Of a stretch of 64,000 nucleotides of DNA, positions 26,938 to 35,330 are shown in pieces. The stretch comes from JAEUMD01 sp964559355 (lineage in GTDB: Bacteria; Pseudomonadota; Alphaproteobacteria; Rhizobiales; Hyphomicrobiaceae). The stretch is taken from assembly GCA_964559355.1 (NCBI GenBank), contig CAZLHQ010000001.1:62001-126000 (forward strand). The letters are read 5' to 3'. The notes beneath the pieces were generated by a model, which was not told the DNA's origin, ran no database searches, and saw only the letters and a list, made by a program, of their open reading frames with translations. Numbering within the stretch: the stretch's first letter is position 1; the number at the start of each line of letters is the position of its first letter. The position numbers and the translations under genes are program-made.

Positions 26938-29900
26938 TCAGATGTTGCCGCTGGCGGCCGCGCGTGACTTCCACGCTTCGCCTGCTGCCAGCGGGTCGTT
27001 TGCCAGCCTGTTGGCCTCCTTGGGCCGCCAAGTGTCGATGGCGCGGCGGCCCGCGGCGAGATCGGCGGGCTGCATTGATTTTTCGAGCTCGTCGCGGCGG
27101 CGGACGGCTTCGGTATCGCCCTGCCGGGCGGCAAGCGCGAACCATTTGTAGGCAAGCCCCATGTCCTTGCCGACGCCAAGCCCGCTTTCGAATAGCACGG
27201 CCAGGTTGAACTGGCTGTCGGCAAGCCCGTGATCGGCGGCCGATTGGAACCACTTCGAGGCCGTCTCGTAGTCGGGCGTCTTGGCGGCGCGGCCGGCGCT
27301 GAGCACGGCGAGGTTGTGCATCGCCTTGACGTTGCCTTGCTCGGCGGCGCGCTGATACCACGTCTTGGCTCGCGCCAGGTCCTGCTTCACGCCCATGCCA
27401 CGCTCGAACAGAGTGGCGAGGCGGTACTGGGCTTGCGCAAAGCCGCGCGTTGCGGACCGCTGATACCAGCGTTGTGCCTCGTTGAAGTTCTGCTCGATGC
27501 CCTTGCCCTCGGCGAAGCGGGCGCCGACCTCGAACTCTGCAGAGGGGTCGCCCTTGGCGGCGGCAAGTCGCAGCGACAGGGGGCCTGCGGCCGCCGGCGG
27601 AAGGTCGAGCGCCTGGCGGCGATTTTCCGACATGGCGGAATTGGCAATTCCCGCCTGCGGATCGGCGTCTGTGTTGGCGCGCACCTGCTGCAGCGTCACC
27701 GCTTGTGGTGGGGCCATCGGATCGGCTTCGCGCATGAACTGCGGGATCAGCGCTGCGGGCACGGCCTCGACTTGGGCGGCGCCAAGCTGGCTCGACAGGT
27801 GGGCCGTCGTCTGCCGCTCCTCGAGCCGCTCCAGTTGCGACAGCGTCGGCGCGCGGGCTGGCTTTGCCACCGTGATGCCAGCTGGTGGCGCGGCGCTGTT
27901 GCGGATGGCATCTTCGAGGCTCGAATTGCGATCGATTTTGACTTCGTCGTTTGATTCGATTTCATCGCCCATGCCGCGTGTGCGGGTGTTCGGCGTGCTG
28001 CGGAACAAGTCGTCCTTGCTGCCGGCAGCCGGCGCATTTGTCGTGGGGGCGCTGGCTTTGGGAGCTGCGGGAGCTTGTGTCGCTTTCTGCGGAATTTCGA
28101 CTTCGCGAGCGCCTGGCGGTGCTGGGGCCGTGGCTGGCTTTTCGATGGGTGCCTCGCGGTTCGGTGCGCCAGATGCGGGTGCAAGCGGCGTGGGTTCGTT
28201 CGCGGGCGTGGTCGCGGCCGGCTTGATCGGCACGATGCCGCGATCGGTCGGCTGCTCGCTTTTCTCGATGGCAGCAGGACCGGTCGCGGACGTGGCGGCC
28301 TTCTTCTTCATCAACAGGAAGATGCCGGGGATTGCGATCATCAGCACGATGGCGCTGACGATCAACTTGCGCGACGGTTTGCGCAGGCTGCTGGTGATCG
28401 ACACCTTGTCGGGCTCGACTGTGGCTTCTGCGGCTTTGCGGCCCTTTCCGATGGGAACCGCAGCGGGTGTCGGCTCGGAGATCTGCACGCGGGGTCGCGC
28501 GCCGAGCGGGCTGGCTGCGGCGTCTGCATTCGGGGAGACGATGTTTGTTGCAGCCTTGACCTTTGCGCGCTGGGCGTCGGCGATGAAGTCTTGCCGAAGC
28601 CGCTCGATGGAGGCTGGTGAGCTTGCCGCGCTGCGCGTTTCACTCGAGAGGGGGCTGCGCGGGGCCACGAAAGGGCGGACGGATACGTCCTCGTCATCGT
28701 GTGCGGGGCCGTAACCGGTGGCCGGTCCCATGCGCGGCTCGAGGTCGCTCATGGTCCGGGCGTTGTCGGCGAAGGCGCCGGCGGCATCTGCGGAGCGCTG
28801 GGCACCGGCGGTCGCGTCGGCCGCAAACCGGACATGCTCGCGCACATACTCTTGCGGCGACGATCTGGAATGCGTGACCTCAAGCGCATCGACACGATCG
28901 AGCACACGGATCATTGCCTGCTGCATCGTATCCAGCATGGCGGCAGTCTGCTCTTCGCCCTCGCGCCGTTCGTTGATGAACTGCTCCAGCAACTGGCGCA
29001 TGGCGAAGACGTCTTCGCCGTTGCCGCTGTCGCCATGACCGAGGTCGGCAAAGCGCGTGGCGATGCGTTCGGCGGCAGCGTCGGCGAGGTCGGCAAGATC
29101 GGGTGCGATGTGGCTCTGGTTCTCCCGGAAGCTGGCGGCGATCTGGTCCACTGCCGAGGAGATCAGGGGTTCCAGGTCGTGGGAGACTTCGGCTCCGCGC
29201 TCCAATGCGCTATCAAGACGGGGATCGCTCAGGCGATCGACGATCGCATGCAGGGTTGATTCGATATCGTCGAGGCGGCCGAGTTGCTGGCGTGCTTCAT
29301 CGAAGCGCTCGGTCAATTCGGTGATGTGGGCTTCGATCAGGCGCAGGCCGTCGACATCGGCATGCGAGGCGAGATTGCTCAGGGCTTCGCTGAAACGCGA
29401 TTCGAGCTGATCGAAGCGGGCGTCGAGAGTCGAAATGACGGGCTCGGGCTTGATCGTATCGAGGGTTTCTTCGACGCGGCGGGCAATGTCGATCAAGCGG
29501 CCATCGAGCCAGTCGCGGTCGTCGTCGTGCAAGCCGATCGCATAATGCGAGGCAGAGACCGGGGCGGCCGCAAATGCCAGGTGGCTTTGCGAGGACTTTT
29601 CGTAGGCCCGCTCGGGATCGGGCATCCGCGCGGCAGCGGCGCCGAGCGTCTCCTCGTAGTGGGACGTCAAGGCGTCGGCGGCGGCTTCGTCCCAGGCGGT
29701 CTCATCGTTCGCCATTACCGGCTCCAGCACGTAGGCGGCCGAGGGGAGCGCGAACGGCGCGGCGTTGGTCGGCTTCAACTGCGTTGCGTTGTCTGTGATC
29801 GGCGGCTTGGTGGGCGTTGCGACAACCGGTTCGGGCTCGGCGGAGGTGAACATCGACGTGCGCGGGCTCGGCGCATACGCTGTTTCATCTGCGTCGCGAA

Positions 29901-30198
29901 TGGAGGCGATGCGGTCCGCCAGCATATTGACGCCGTCTTCGATACGCTCGAATGCCGGCACGTACTGCTCGGGAACGCGGCCCTTGTAGGAGCGTGCTTC
30001 GGCGCCCAGTTGCTCGACGCGATTGAACATGCGTTCGAGTGTGTGCGACTGACGCTCCTCGGCATCCGACAGCTGTTGCGCAATACGCTCGATCAGGCCG
30101 CGCAACTCGTCGGCGCGGCAGCCGCCGTCGTCATTGCGCGTGACTGCGTTGCGCCCGCTGGAACCTGCTGCGGACCCGCCCCCGAATTGCGTCGACAT
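26938..30198 (-). CDS. PodJ-like polar localisation protein with Sel1 repeats
   Basis: 1086 residues. N-terminal two thirds cytoplasmic: helical, coiled-coil-rich and acidic (ELRGLIERIAQQLSDAEERQ at the start), then an intrinsically disordered stretch; one membrane helix KLIVSAIVLMIAIPGIFLLM near residue 600; a Pro/Ala-rich periplasmic linker; and about four Sel1/TPR-like repeats in the last 190 residues (e.g. AQRWYQRSATRGFAQAQYRL, AKTWYQRAAEQGNVKAMHNL). This layout is that of PodJ, which sets polar organelle position in stalked and budding Alphaproteobacteria. Start 30198 has GGGGAA just before it; 30210 is also possible. A terminator follows. Confidence 0.8.
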   Translation of the reverse strand: MSTQFGGGSAAGSSGRNAVTRNDDGGCRADELRGLIERIAQQLSDAEERQSHTLERMFNRVEQLGAEARSYKGRVPEQYVPAFERIEDGVNMLADRIASIRDADETAYAPSPRTSMFTSAEPEPVVATPTKPPITDNATQLKPTNAAPFALPSAAYVLEPVMANDETAWDEAAADALTSHYEETLGAAAARMPDPERAYEKSSQSHLAFAAAPVSASHYAIGLHDDDRDWLDGRLIDIARRVEETLDTIKPEPVISTLDARFDQLESRFSEALSNLASHADVDGLRLIEAHITELTERFDEARQQLGRLDDIESTLHAIVDRLSDPRLDSALERGAEVSHDLEPLISSAVDQIAASFRENQSHIAPDLADLADAAAERIATRFADLGHGDSGNGEDVFAMRQLLEQFINERREGEEQTAAMLDTMQQAMIRVLDRVDALEVTHSRSSPQEYVREHVRFAADATAGAQRSADAAGAFADNARTMSDLEPRMGPATGYGPAHDDEDVSVRPFVAPRSPLSSETRSAASSPASIERLRQDFIADAQRAKVKAATNIVSPNADAAASPLGARPRVQISEPTPAAVPIGKGRKAAEATVEPDKVSITSSLRKPSRKLIVSAIVLMIAIPGIFLLMKKKAATSATGPAAIEKSEQPTDRGIVPIKPAATTPANEPTPLAPASGAPNREAPIEKPATAPAPPGAREVEIPQKATQAPAAPKASAPTTNAPAAGSKDDLFRSTPNTRTRGMGDEIESNDEVKIDRNSSLEDAIRNSAAPPAGITVAKPARAPTLSQLERLEERQTTAHLSSQLGAAQVEAVPAALIPQFMREADPMAPPQAVTLQQVRANTDADPQAGIANSAMSENRRQALDLPPAAAGPLSLRLAAAKGDPSAEFEVGARFAEGKGIEQNFNEAQRWYQRSATRGFAQAQYRLATLFERGMGVKQDLARAKTWYQRAAEQGNVKAMHNLAVLSAGRAAKTPDYETASKWFQSAADHGLADSQFNLAVLFESGLGVGKDMGLAYKWFALAARQGDTEAVRRRDELEKSMQPADLAAGRRAIDTWRPKEANRLANDPLAAGEAWKSRAAASGNI

Positions 30199-30617
30199 TC
30201 TGTTCCCCATTGCCACTCGCTTCAGTCGTTCTGACTTCGCGGCGTTCCCATTGGGGGAGGACGGAGCGGCTCCAGCACCACTCGGACGTCTTGCCGTGTC
30301 AGAATCAACGCCGGTTCGGACGCGACACGAGCAAGAACCACTGTTCGAAGCTCTCAACGGCCGGTAAATGTTCGGTTAAGTGGAAAGCAGGAGTGTCTGG
30401 TAACGGCAAAATGCCCGGGATTTGGGGCTTGCAGCGCGCCTGTTGCGGGTCCATTTGAGGGCTTGTCAGGGCTGCTCGCCGCAATCGCGGTAAAGGTGGC
30501 CAAAGTGATTCGCCGGAATGCCGCGCATGGCCGGTCATCCAGGCGAAGAGATTTGCGGGCGGCAGGGCGGTGGAACAGGGCCGCGTTGCCCTCCCCCGAG
30601 TGCCAAGGAGTGGACCG
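30199..30617. other. Divergent promoter region
   Basis: 419 bases between the PodJ-like gene (minus) and a secreted coiled-coil protein (plus). It should hold both promoters. No credible gene, repeat or operator stands out. Confidence 0.4.
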
Positions 30618-31151
30618 ATGCAGCGACATATTTCGAGCTATTTCGCCCCGCTTGCCGGCATGGCTGCCGGTGTCCTGGCGATGGCAGGAGCAGTTCATGC
30701 CGAGGAGGCCAGCGGCGCGCGCTTCACCATGACGCCGACGCAGGGCGGTTTCGTGCGCCTCGATACCGTCACTGGAGCGGTTTCGATGTGCACGGGCAAG
30801 GAGGGCGAGTGGGCATGCAAGGCGATGCCGGACGACCAGAAGGCCTTGCAGGACAAGATTGCCCGCCTCGAGGACGAGGTGCGTGCGCTTAAGGACGAAA
30901 ACCGCCGGCTCGAGGATGTGCTGGGGCTGGGTGGCGACAAGTCCAAGGGCGCACCCGGCAACGGTGCGGGATTGCCGCCGCCTGTCGATGGCGGACCGCC
31001 GGCGCCGCCCACGGGTCCGAAGTTCTCGCTGCCCAATGAGAAGGACGTCGACAAGGCATTCGACTACTTCGAAGGCATGCTGAAAAAATTCCAGGAGCGG
31101 CTGAAGAAGCTCGAGGAAAAAGACAAGGGCGGCGGCAGCGTTCCGCTTTAG
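30618..31151 (+). CDS. Conserved secreted coiled-coil protein of unknown function
   Basis: 177 residues. Signal peptide ISSYFAPLAGMAAGVLAMAG with cleavage near VHA-EEA; then a small domain RFTMTPTQGGFVRLDTVTGA with VSMCTGKEGEWACKAMPDD (two cysteines that could pair); a coiled coil LQDKIARLEDEVRALKDENR; a Gly/Pro linker; and a basic helical tail FEGMLKKFQERLKKLEEKDK. The start at 30618 has AAGGAG seven bases upstream. The pattern is familiar from Hyphomicrobiales hypothetical proteins; function unknown. It may be exported to the periplasm and oligomerise through the coiled coil. Confidence 0.75.
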   Translation: MQRHISSYFAPLAGMAAGVLAMAGAVHAEEASGARFTMTPTQGGFVRLDTVTGAVSMCTGKEGEWACKAMPDDQKALQDKIARLEDEVRALKDENRRLEDVLGLGGDKSKGAPGNGAGLPPPVDGGPPAPPTGPKFSLPNEKDVDKAFDYFEGMLKKFQERLKKLEEKDKGGGSVPL

Positions 31152-31155
31152 AGTT

Positions 31156-31190
31156 CTTCCGGAAAAGTGGGAACCGGTTTTCCGATAAGA
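31156..31190. repeat. Rhizobiales-type palindromic repeat
   Basis: Starts five bases after a stop codon. CGGAAAA (31160-31166) pairs with TTTTCCG (31178-31184) around GTGGGAACCGG. The 'GGAAAAGTGGGAACCGGTTTTCC' type sequence is a well known dispersed intergenic palindrome in Rhizobiales genomes. First of three stacked repeat modules. Confidence 0.7.
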
Positions 31191-31209
31191 AGCACGGCAA
31201 AACAAAGGT

Positions 31210-31252
31210 CTAGAGCCGTTCCGCGATTCCATCAAAACCGGAACGGCTCTAG
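31210..31252. repeat. Perfect 13-bp inverted repeat
   Basis: CTAGAGCCGTTCC (31210-31222) and GGAACGGCTCTAG (31240-31252) with a 17-base loop. It has no following T-run, so it is not an ordinary terminator. It abuts the next repeat (31252-31376) and follows the Rhizobiales palindrome. Confidence 0.75.
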
Positions 31253-31376
31253 AGCCTGATCGTCTGAGGTGGAACCGCCAAGCGTTGCCATCGAGGGCGT
31301 GAATTCAGACTCTCAATCAAGGACTTGGTGCAGGTCGCTGTGGCACGAGTCGATGCCATGTCATTTGAACCTGCTC
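31252..31376 (+). repeat. Dispersed structured repeat, copy A
   Basis: 125 bases closely matching the 124 bases at 43336-43459: both start GAGCCTGATCGTC, share TCAGACTCTCAATCAAGGAC and end AACCTGCTC. Copy A has a degenerate first hairpin. It ends 38 bases before the yjbQ start. Confidence 0.8.
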
Positions 31377-31414
31377 CAGTCTGCAAGATTTGGTCGAATT
31401 GGGAGCGCGAGGCC

Positions 31415-31897
31415 ATGTCGAAAACCGGTGCGGCGGCTCTAGGGTCTGCTGCTGCGGCGGGCGCACCCGCAGCGCTCGCCGTTCGTGCTGGTGTGCTGCG
31501 CGTCTCGACCCGCGGACCTCATTGCTACGATGTTTCCACTGAAGTTGCCGGCTGGCTTGAGAGCATCCAAGCGGAGGCGGGGCTGCTCACCTTGTTCATC
31601 CGCCACACTTCGGCGTCCCTGCTGATCCAGGAGAATGCCGATGCTGACGTACAGCGCGATCTGCTGGATTGGTTGCGCCGGATGGCGCCAGCGGGTGCGC
31701 ACTATCGTCACGACAGCGAGGGGCCCGACGATATGCCCGCTCACATCAAGGCGATGGTGATGCCGGTCTCGTTGTCGATCCCGGTGGCGGACGGTGCGAT
31801 GCGACTCGGCACCTGGCAGGGGATTTATGTCGTCGAGCATCGCGACCGCCCGCATACGCGCGAGGTGGAGATGCAATTCATCGGCACGCTTGGCTGA
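31415..31897 (+). CDS. YjbQ / UPF0047 family protein (secondary thiamine-phosphate synthase-like)
   Basis: 160 residues. Family landmarks: YDVSTEVAGWLESIQAEAGL, LFIRHTSASLLIQENADADV (the conserved HTSxxLxxNEN-type site) and the C-terminal GTWQGIYVVEHRDRPHTREV. Homologues fold as trimers and some complement thiamine-phosphate synthase loss, but their real role is unsettled. The start at 31415 has GGGAG nine bases upstream; an open frame from 31325 would add a tail encoded by a dispersed repeat, so it is rejected. Convergent with the symporter gene 20 bases on. Confidence 0.9.
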   Translation: MSKTGAAALGSAAAAGAPAALAVRAGVLRVSTRGPHCYDVSTEVAGWLESIQAEAGLLTLFIRHTSASLLIQENADADVQRDLLDWLRRMAPAGAHYRHDSEGPDDMPAHIKAMVMPVSLSIPVADGAMRLGTWQGIYVVEHRDRPHTREVEMQFIGTLG

Positions 31898-31916
31898 ACA
31901 GCGGTGCGACGTGCAA

Positions 31917-33755
31917 TCAGTTGCCGCCGCGGCGCTGCTTCAAGCGCAAGCGATGCATTTCGCGATCATAGAGGATCTCCCCGCCTGGCACGCGGATATC
32001 ACGCACCAGTTCCAGGCCGTGCCGGCTGGGCGGTGGCGTCAAAACCGATACCAGCATGGCCGCGAACACGTTCATTGGAATGGCAACGGCTGCTGCGATG
32101 GTGCCGGCGACGGTGAGCCATCCCGCTTCACCGGCAATGATCGCGCTGAGCGAGATGGCAAAGCCCGCTGTCATGCCGGCCAGCGCGCCATAGCTGTTGA
32201 TGCGCTTCCACCAGATTGACATGACCAGCACGGGAAAGGCGGTTGCGCCGGTGATGGTTATGGCCCACAGCAGCAGCTTCAGCGGGTCTGTCGGTGCAAC
32301 GAGTGCGATTGCGGCGCCCGCGCCCACCGCGACCGCAAGCAGCAATCGCGCCATGACGACACGCGCCGTGTCACCGGGCGGCTCCCACGACAATCCGTTG
32401 ATGATGTCTTCAGACAGCATGTTGCCCAATGCGGTGGCGGCGGCCGAGGCCGTGGCCAGTGCTGCGGCAATTGCGGAGGCGGCAGCGAGGTAAACGAACG
32501 CCCGCGGCAAGCCGGTCGCCAGCGGAAGCGCCAAAAACACGCCGTCTCGTTCAAATGCGATCGAGCCGATGGCGAAGCGTGTGGCGTTGGTGGTGATCTG
32601 CACCAGGCCGGCGGCCTGCAGCCGCGCCATCCACTCGGGAATCTGGCGGGCCTCGCTATCGAGCACGAACTCCATCAGCGGCCCACGCATATATGCGGCG
32701 ATCGACGTCATGGTCAGAACGACGATGCCGAAGACGAATGTCGCCCAGCTCAGCGATTTGCGGGCCTCGTAAACGCCGGGCGTCGCCGAAACCCGCGGCA
32801 GCAGCCAGGGTGCGGAAGCAAGTCCGGCCATCACCGTCAGCATGGTAATGACAAAGGCGACCGGTCCTATCGAGCCGAACGGCGTGGCGAAGCGCTTGGC
32901 GATGACGGCGAAGCCATCGGCGGGAAGGCCGAATGCGAGTGGCGCGGCAGCCGCTGCGGGCAGCGCCAGGGCCGCTTCCTGGCGTATGAGGGTGCGCACG
33001 ATCGGACCGTAGCTCAATTGCGGTATCGGCAACTTGGTGACGAGCACGGCGACGACCGCGACCGGCACCAGGAAGGCCAGCACGACGGTGATTGCTTCCG
33101 CGGCGTTCGACCATGACAGTGACCGCATGCCACCGAGCACCACCGAGACGACCACCACCACGGCAAGCGCCATCAACGTGGTCGGCTCCTGCGTGCGTGA
33201 AAGCCAGCTTGCGACTCCGGCGCCCAAACGAAGCTCCGCAGCGATCAGCAGCATCAGCGGCACAGCGAGGAAGCACGCCGCCAGCAGCCGCAGCAAACGG
33301 CTCTCGAAACGCCGCCCGAGGTAGGTGGGCACGGTGTAGGCGCCGAACTTGCGCAGAAATGGCGCCAGCAGGATTGCCATCACCACGAAACCGGCAAGCC
33401 CGCCGATGGTGAAGGCGAGACCGTCGAACCCGCTGACGAAGAATACGCCGGTCAGACTGACGAGGCCGGTGGCGCCCAGTGCCGAAACCGCGAGCGCCAG
33501 TCCGGTGAACAAGGCCGGCACACGGCGGCCTGCGGCGAAGTAGTCGAGCGGTTGCGACGTGGCCGATGCGATGCCGATTGCGCTGTAGAGTGCGATCGGC
33601 CCCAAAAGCATCATGTTGCGCAACACGGCGTCGGAAATGCCGAGTTGTTCAAAGATCGCGGCAAGGAAAAAGACGGCGGCAAGAGCGCTTGCGAAGATGC
33701 CGAAATAGGTGCCGAGCCGTGGATTGACGAGGCGGGTGCGAGGCGTGAACGTCAT
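31917..33755 (-). CDS. Sodium:solute symporter large subunit (VC_2705/ActP-like)
   Basis: 612 residues and about 13 membrane helices of the SSS fold. Recognisable: YFAAGRRVPALFTGLALAVS (the GR-x-P motif after helix 1), VPTYLGRRFESRLLRLLAAC, and a helix pair with AAALATASAAATALGNMLSE near residue 440. It belongs to the VC_2705 branch, which works with a small DUF4212 subunit and carries acetate or similar short acids. The small-subunit gene lies 147 bases upstream on the same strand. Next to a CrbS/CrbR-like system that in other bacteria controls acetate use. Confidence 0.9.
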   Translation of the reverse strand: MTFTPRTRLVNPRLGTYFGIFASALAAVFFLAAIFEQLGISDAVLRNMMLLGPIALYSAIGIASATSQPLDYFAAGRRVPALFTGLALAVSALGATGLVSLTGVFFVSGFDGLAFTIGGLAGFVVMAILLAPFLRKFGAYTVPTYLGRRFESRLLRLLAACFLAVPLMLLIAAELRLGAGVASWLSRTQEPTTLMALAVVVVVSVVLGGMRSLSWSNAAEAITVVLAFLVPVAVVAVLVTKLPIPQLSYGPIVRTLIRQEAALALPAAAAAPLAFGLPADGFAVIAKRFATPFGSIGPVAFVITMLTVMAGLASAPWLLPRVSATPGVYEARKSLSWATFVFGIVVLTMTSIAAYMRGPLMEFVLDSEARQIPEWMARLQAAGLVQITTNATRFAIGSIAFERDGVFLALPLATGLPRAFVYLAAASAIAAALATASAAATALGNMLSEDIINGLSWEPPGDTARVVMARLLLAVAVGAGAAIALVAPTDPLKLLLWAITITGATAFPVLVMSIWWKRINSYGALAGMTAGFAISLSAIIAGEAGWLTVAGTIAAAVAIPMNVFAAMLVSVLTPPPSRHGLELVRDIRVPGGEILYDREMHRLRLKQRRGGN

Positions 33756-33902
33756 GTGTGGCTCGGTCGAGGGCTTATACGAGGGCTTGAACGTGGATAC
33801 GGGGCGGCGCGGGGCATATTATGATTATCGCGGGCATGTCGGGCGCGGTCGGCTAGGTGCATGATCGGCCATGTCTGCCAGCGCCAGCGGTGCTGCCCGG
33901 CC

Positions 33903-34163
33903 TTACGAGTCCTCGTGCGCGCCGTGCCAATGATCGATCGCATCCTGGCGATTGACGAAACTCGCTACCGTGGCGACCGCGATGACGAAGATGCCGTGCG
34001 CGGTCAACATGAAGCCGATCGGAAAACCCAAAAAGCGCTGCACGTTGAGCGGCTCGCTGTAGAGCGGCAACACGATGATAACGGCAAGGAACGGCAACAG
34101 GCTCGCCATCATCTGCCATTTGGTGTGCCGCCAGTAGGGCTTTCGTTCTTTCCGTTCGATCAT
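33903..34163 (-). CDS. DUF4212 sodium/substrate symporter small subunit
   Basis: 86 residues: a basic start with RKPYWRHTKWQMMASLLPFL (family motif YWR.T..), and two membrane helices (about 20-37 and 49-68, LGFPIGFMLTAHGIFVIAVA), then a short hydrophilic tail. This family always pairs with VC_2705-type symporters; here the large subunit follows in the same direction. Transcribed away from the CrbR-like gene. Confidence 0.92.
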   Translation of the reverse strand: MIERKERKPYWRHTKWQMMASLLPFLAVIIVLPLYSEPLNVQRFLGFPIGFMLTAHGIFVIAVATVASFVNRQDAIDHWHGAHEDS

Positions 34164-34633
34164 AATCCCACCCTAATGCAGCGCCGCTGAAGTTTGGTCC
34201 CCGTTTGCGGCTAGACTCCTAACCAAACGTCAGAGCCGGAACACTGGCGGCGATCTGCTGTACTTACGTCTGATGCCGTCACAAGTTGAACCAGTACGCC
34301 AGCCTTGCTCCGTTGTCTTGGTATGCCATCTAACACAGCAGATTGCCGCCACCCATGGGGTAATCGCTCTTGTTACCGGCATTGAGGCAAGCCCTTCGCC
34401 AATTGACGCCGAGCCGTCGCGCCGCCGAGCGCCGGTTCCGGTAAACTTAACATAAGCGGCCCATTTTTCGGTGCCGGAACGGGCGTTCGCCCCCTTGCTT
34501 AAATTTGCATCTGTGTCAGAACTGCGACTTGGCGTCGCAAATTTTCAGGCGTGATTTTGCACACGTTAGGCGGCGCGACGCTCGGACGCGTCGAGGATGC
34601 GATCGACAGCGTACTGAGACGTCTGGAGGAACA
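34164..34633. other. Divergent regulatory region between symporter operon and CrbR-like gene
   Basis: 470 bases. No gene seen. Its most striking part is the nested inverted repeat at 34501-34544, about 90 bases before the CrbR-like start. Confidence 0.5.
34501..34544. promoter_or_regulatory. Nested inverted repeats upstream of the CrbR-like gene
   Basis: Outer arms AAATTTGC (34501-34508) and GCAAATTT (34537-34544); inner arms TGCGAC (34523-34528) and GTCGCA (34534-34539). Location about 90 bases before the translation start and in a divergent promoter suggests an operator or an RNA hairpin. Not matched to a known regulator. Confidence 0.4.
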
Positions 34634-35293
34634 ATGCTCTCTTACCGCATCATCATTGTCGACGACCATCCGCTGTTTCGCGGTGCGCTCAATCAGGCTC
34701 TTTCCGCGTCGCTCGAATCTTCCGAAATCGTCGAGGCGGGTTCGCTCGATGAATTGACGGAAAAGCTGGCCGGCGGGCTCGATGTCGATTTGATCCTGCT
34801 CGATCTCACCATGCCCGGAGTGCAGGGCATTTCAGGTCTGGTGTTTCTGCGCGGGCAGCATCCAGAAATCCCGGTAATGGTTGTTTCGGCCAATGATGAT
34901 CCCAATATCATCCGCCGGTGCATGGACTGCGGCGCCTCGGGCTTCGTGCCGAAGTCGCAGCCGGTCGACCAGATCCGCGCCGCTGTCCGCAGCGTGCTCG
35001 ACGGCAACGTCTGGTCGCCACCGGGTGTCAATCTTTCCTCCGCCGTCGATGTCGAGACGGCCGATCTGTTGTCGCGGCTGTCGTCGTTGACGCCGCAGCA
35101 GGTGCGCGTGTTGATGATGCTGGGGGAAGGTTTGCTGAACAAGCAGATCGCCTACAAGCTCGGCGTCTCCGAGGCGACCATCAAGGCACACGTCTCGGCC
35201 ATCCTGCAGAAACTCGGTGTCGACAGCCGCACGCAGGCCGTTATTGCAGTCAACAAGATCGACAACGGCTCTTGGCAGAAGATCCCCAACTAA
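34634..35293 (+). CDS. LuxR-family response regulator, CrbR-like
   Basis: 219 residues. Receiver domain with IIIVDDHPLFRGAL (acidic pair), phospho-acceptor Asp in LILLDLTMPGVQG and GASGFVPKSQ (conserved Lys); LuxR-type HTH at the end (LTPQQVRVLMMLGEGLLNKQ, then IAYKLGVSEATIKAHVSAIL). The start at 34634 has GGAGGA five bases before it. It converges on the SSS-domain sensor kinase, with a 37-base gap. CrbS/CrbR of Vibrio and Pseudomonas activate acetyl-CoA synthetase; assignment here is by domain layout and context. It is a close paralogue of the regulator at 62167-62880. Confidence 0.88.
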   Translation: MLSYRIIIVDDHPLFRGALNQALSASLESSEIVEAGSLDELTEKLAGGLDVDLILLDLTMPGVQGISGLVFLRGQHPEIPVMVVSANDDPNIIRRCMDCGASGFVPKSQPVDQIRAAVRSVLDGNVWSPPGVNLSSAVDVETADLLSRLSSLTPQQVRVLMMLGEGLLNKQIAYKLGVSEATIKAHVSAILQKLGVDSRTQAVIAVNKIDNGSWQKIPN

Positions 35294-35330
35294 TTGCTTG
35301 ATCCGCGGCATTGACTGCGCTGGCCGGTCT

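Noticed and set aside
30354..31235. Minus-strand open frame of 293 codons
   Set aside because: Antisense of the secreted coiled-coil gene, which has a signal peptide and AAGGAG ribosome site; the minus product has no motif.
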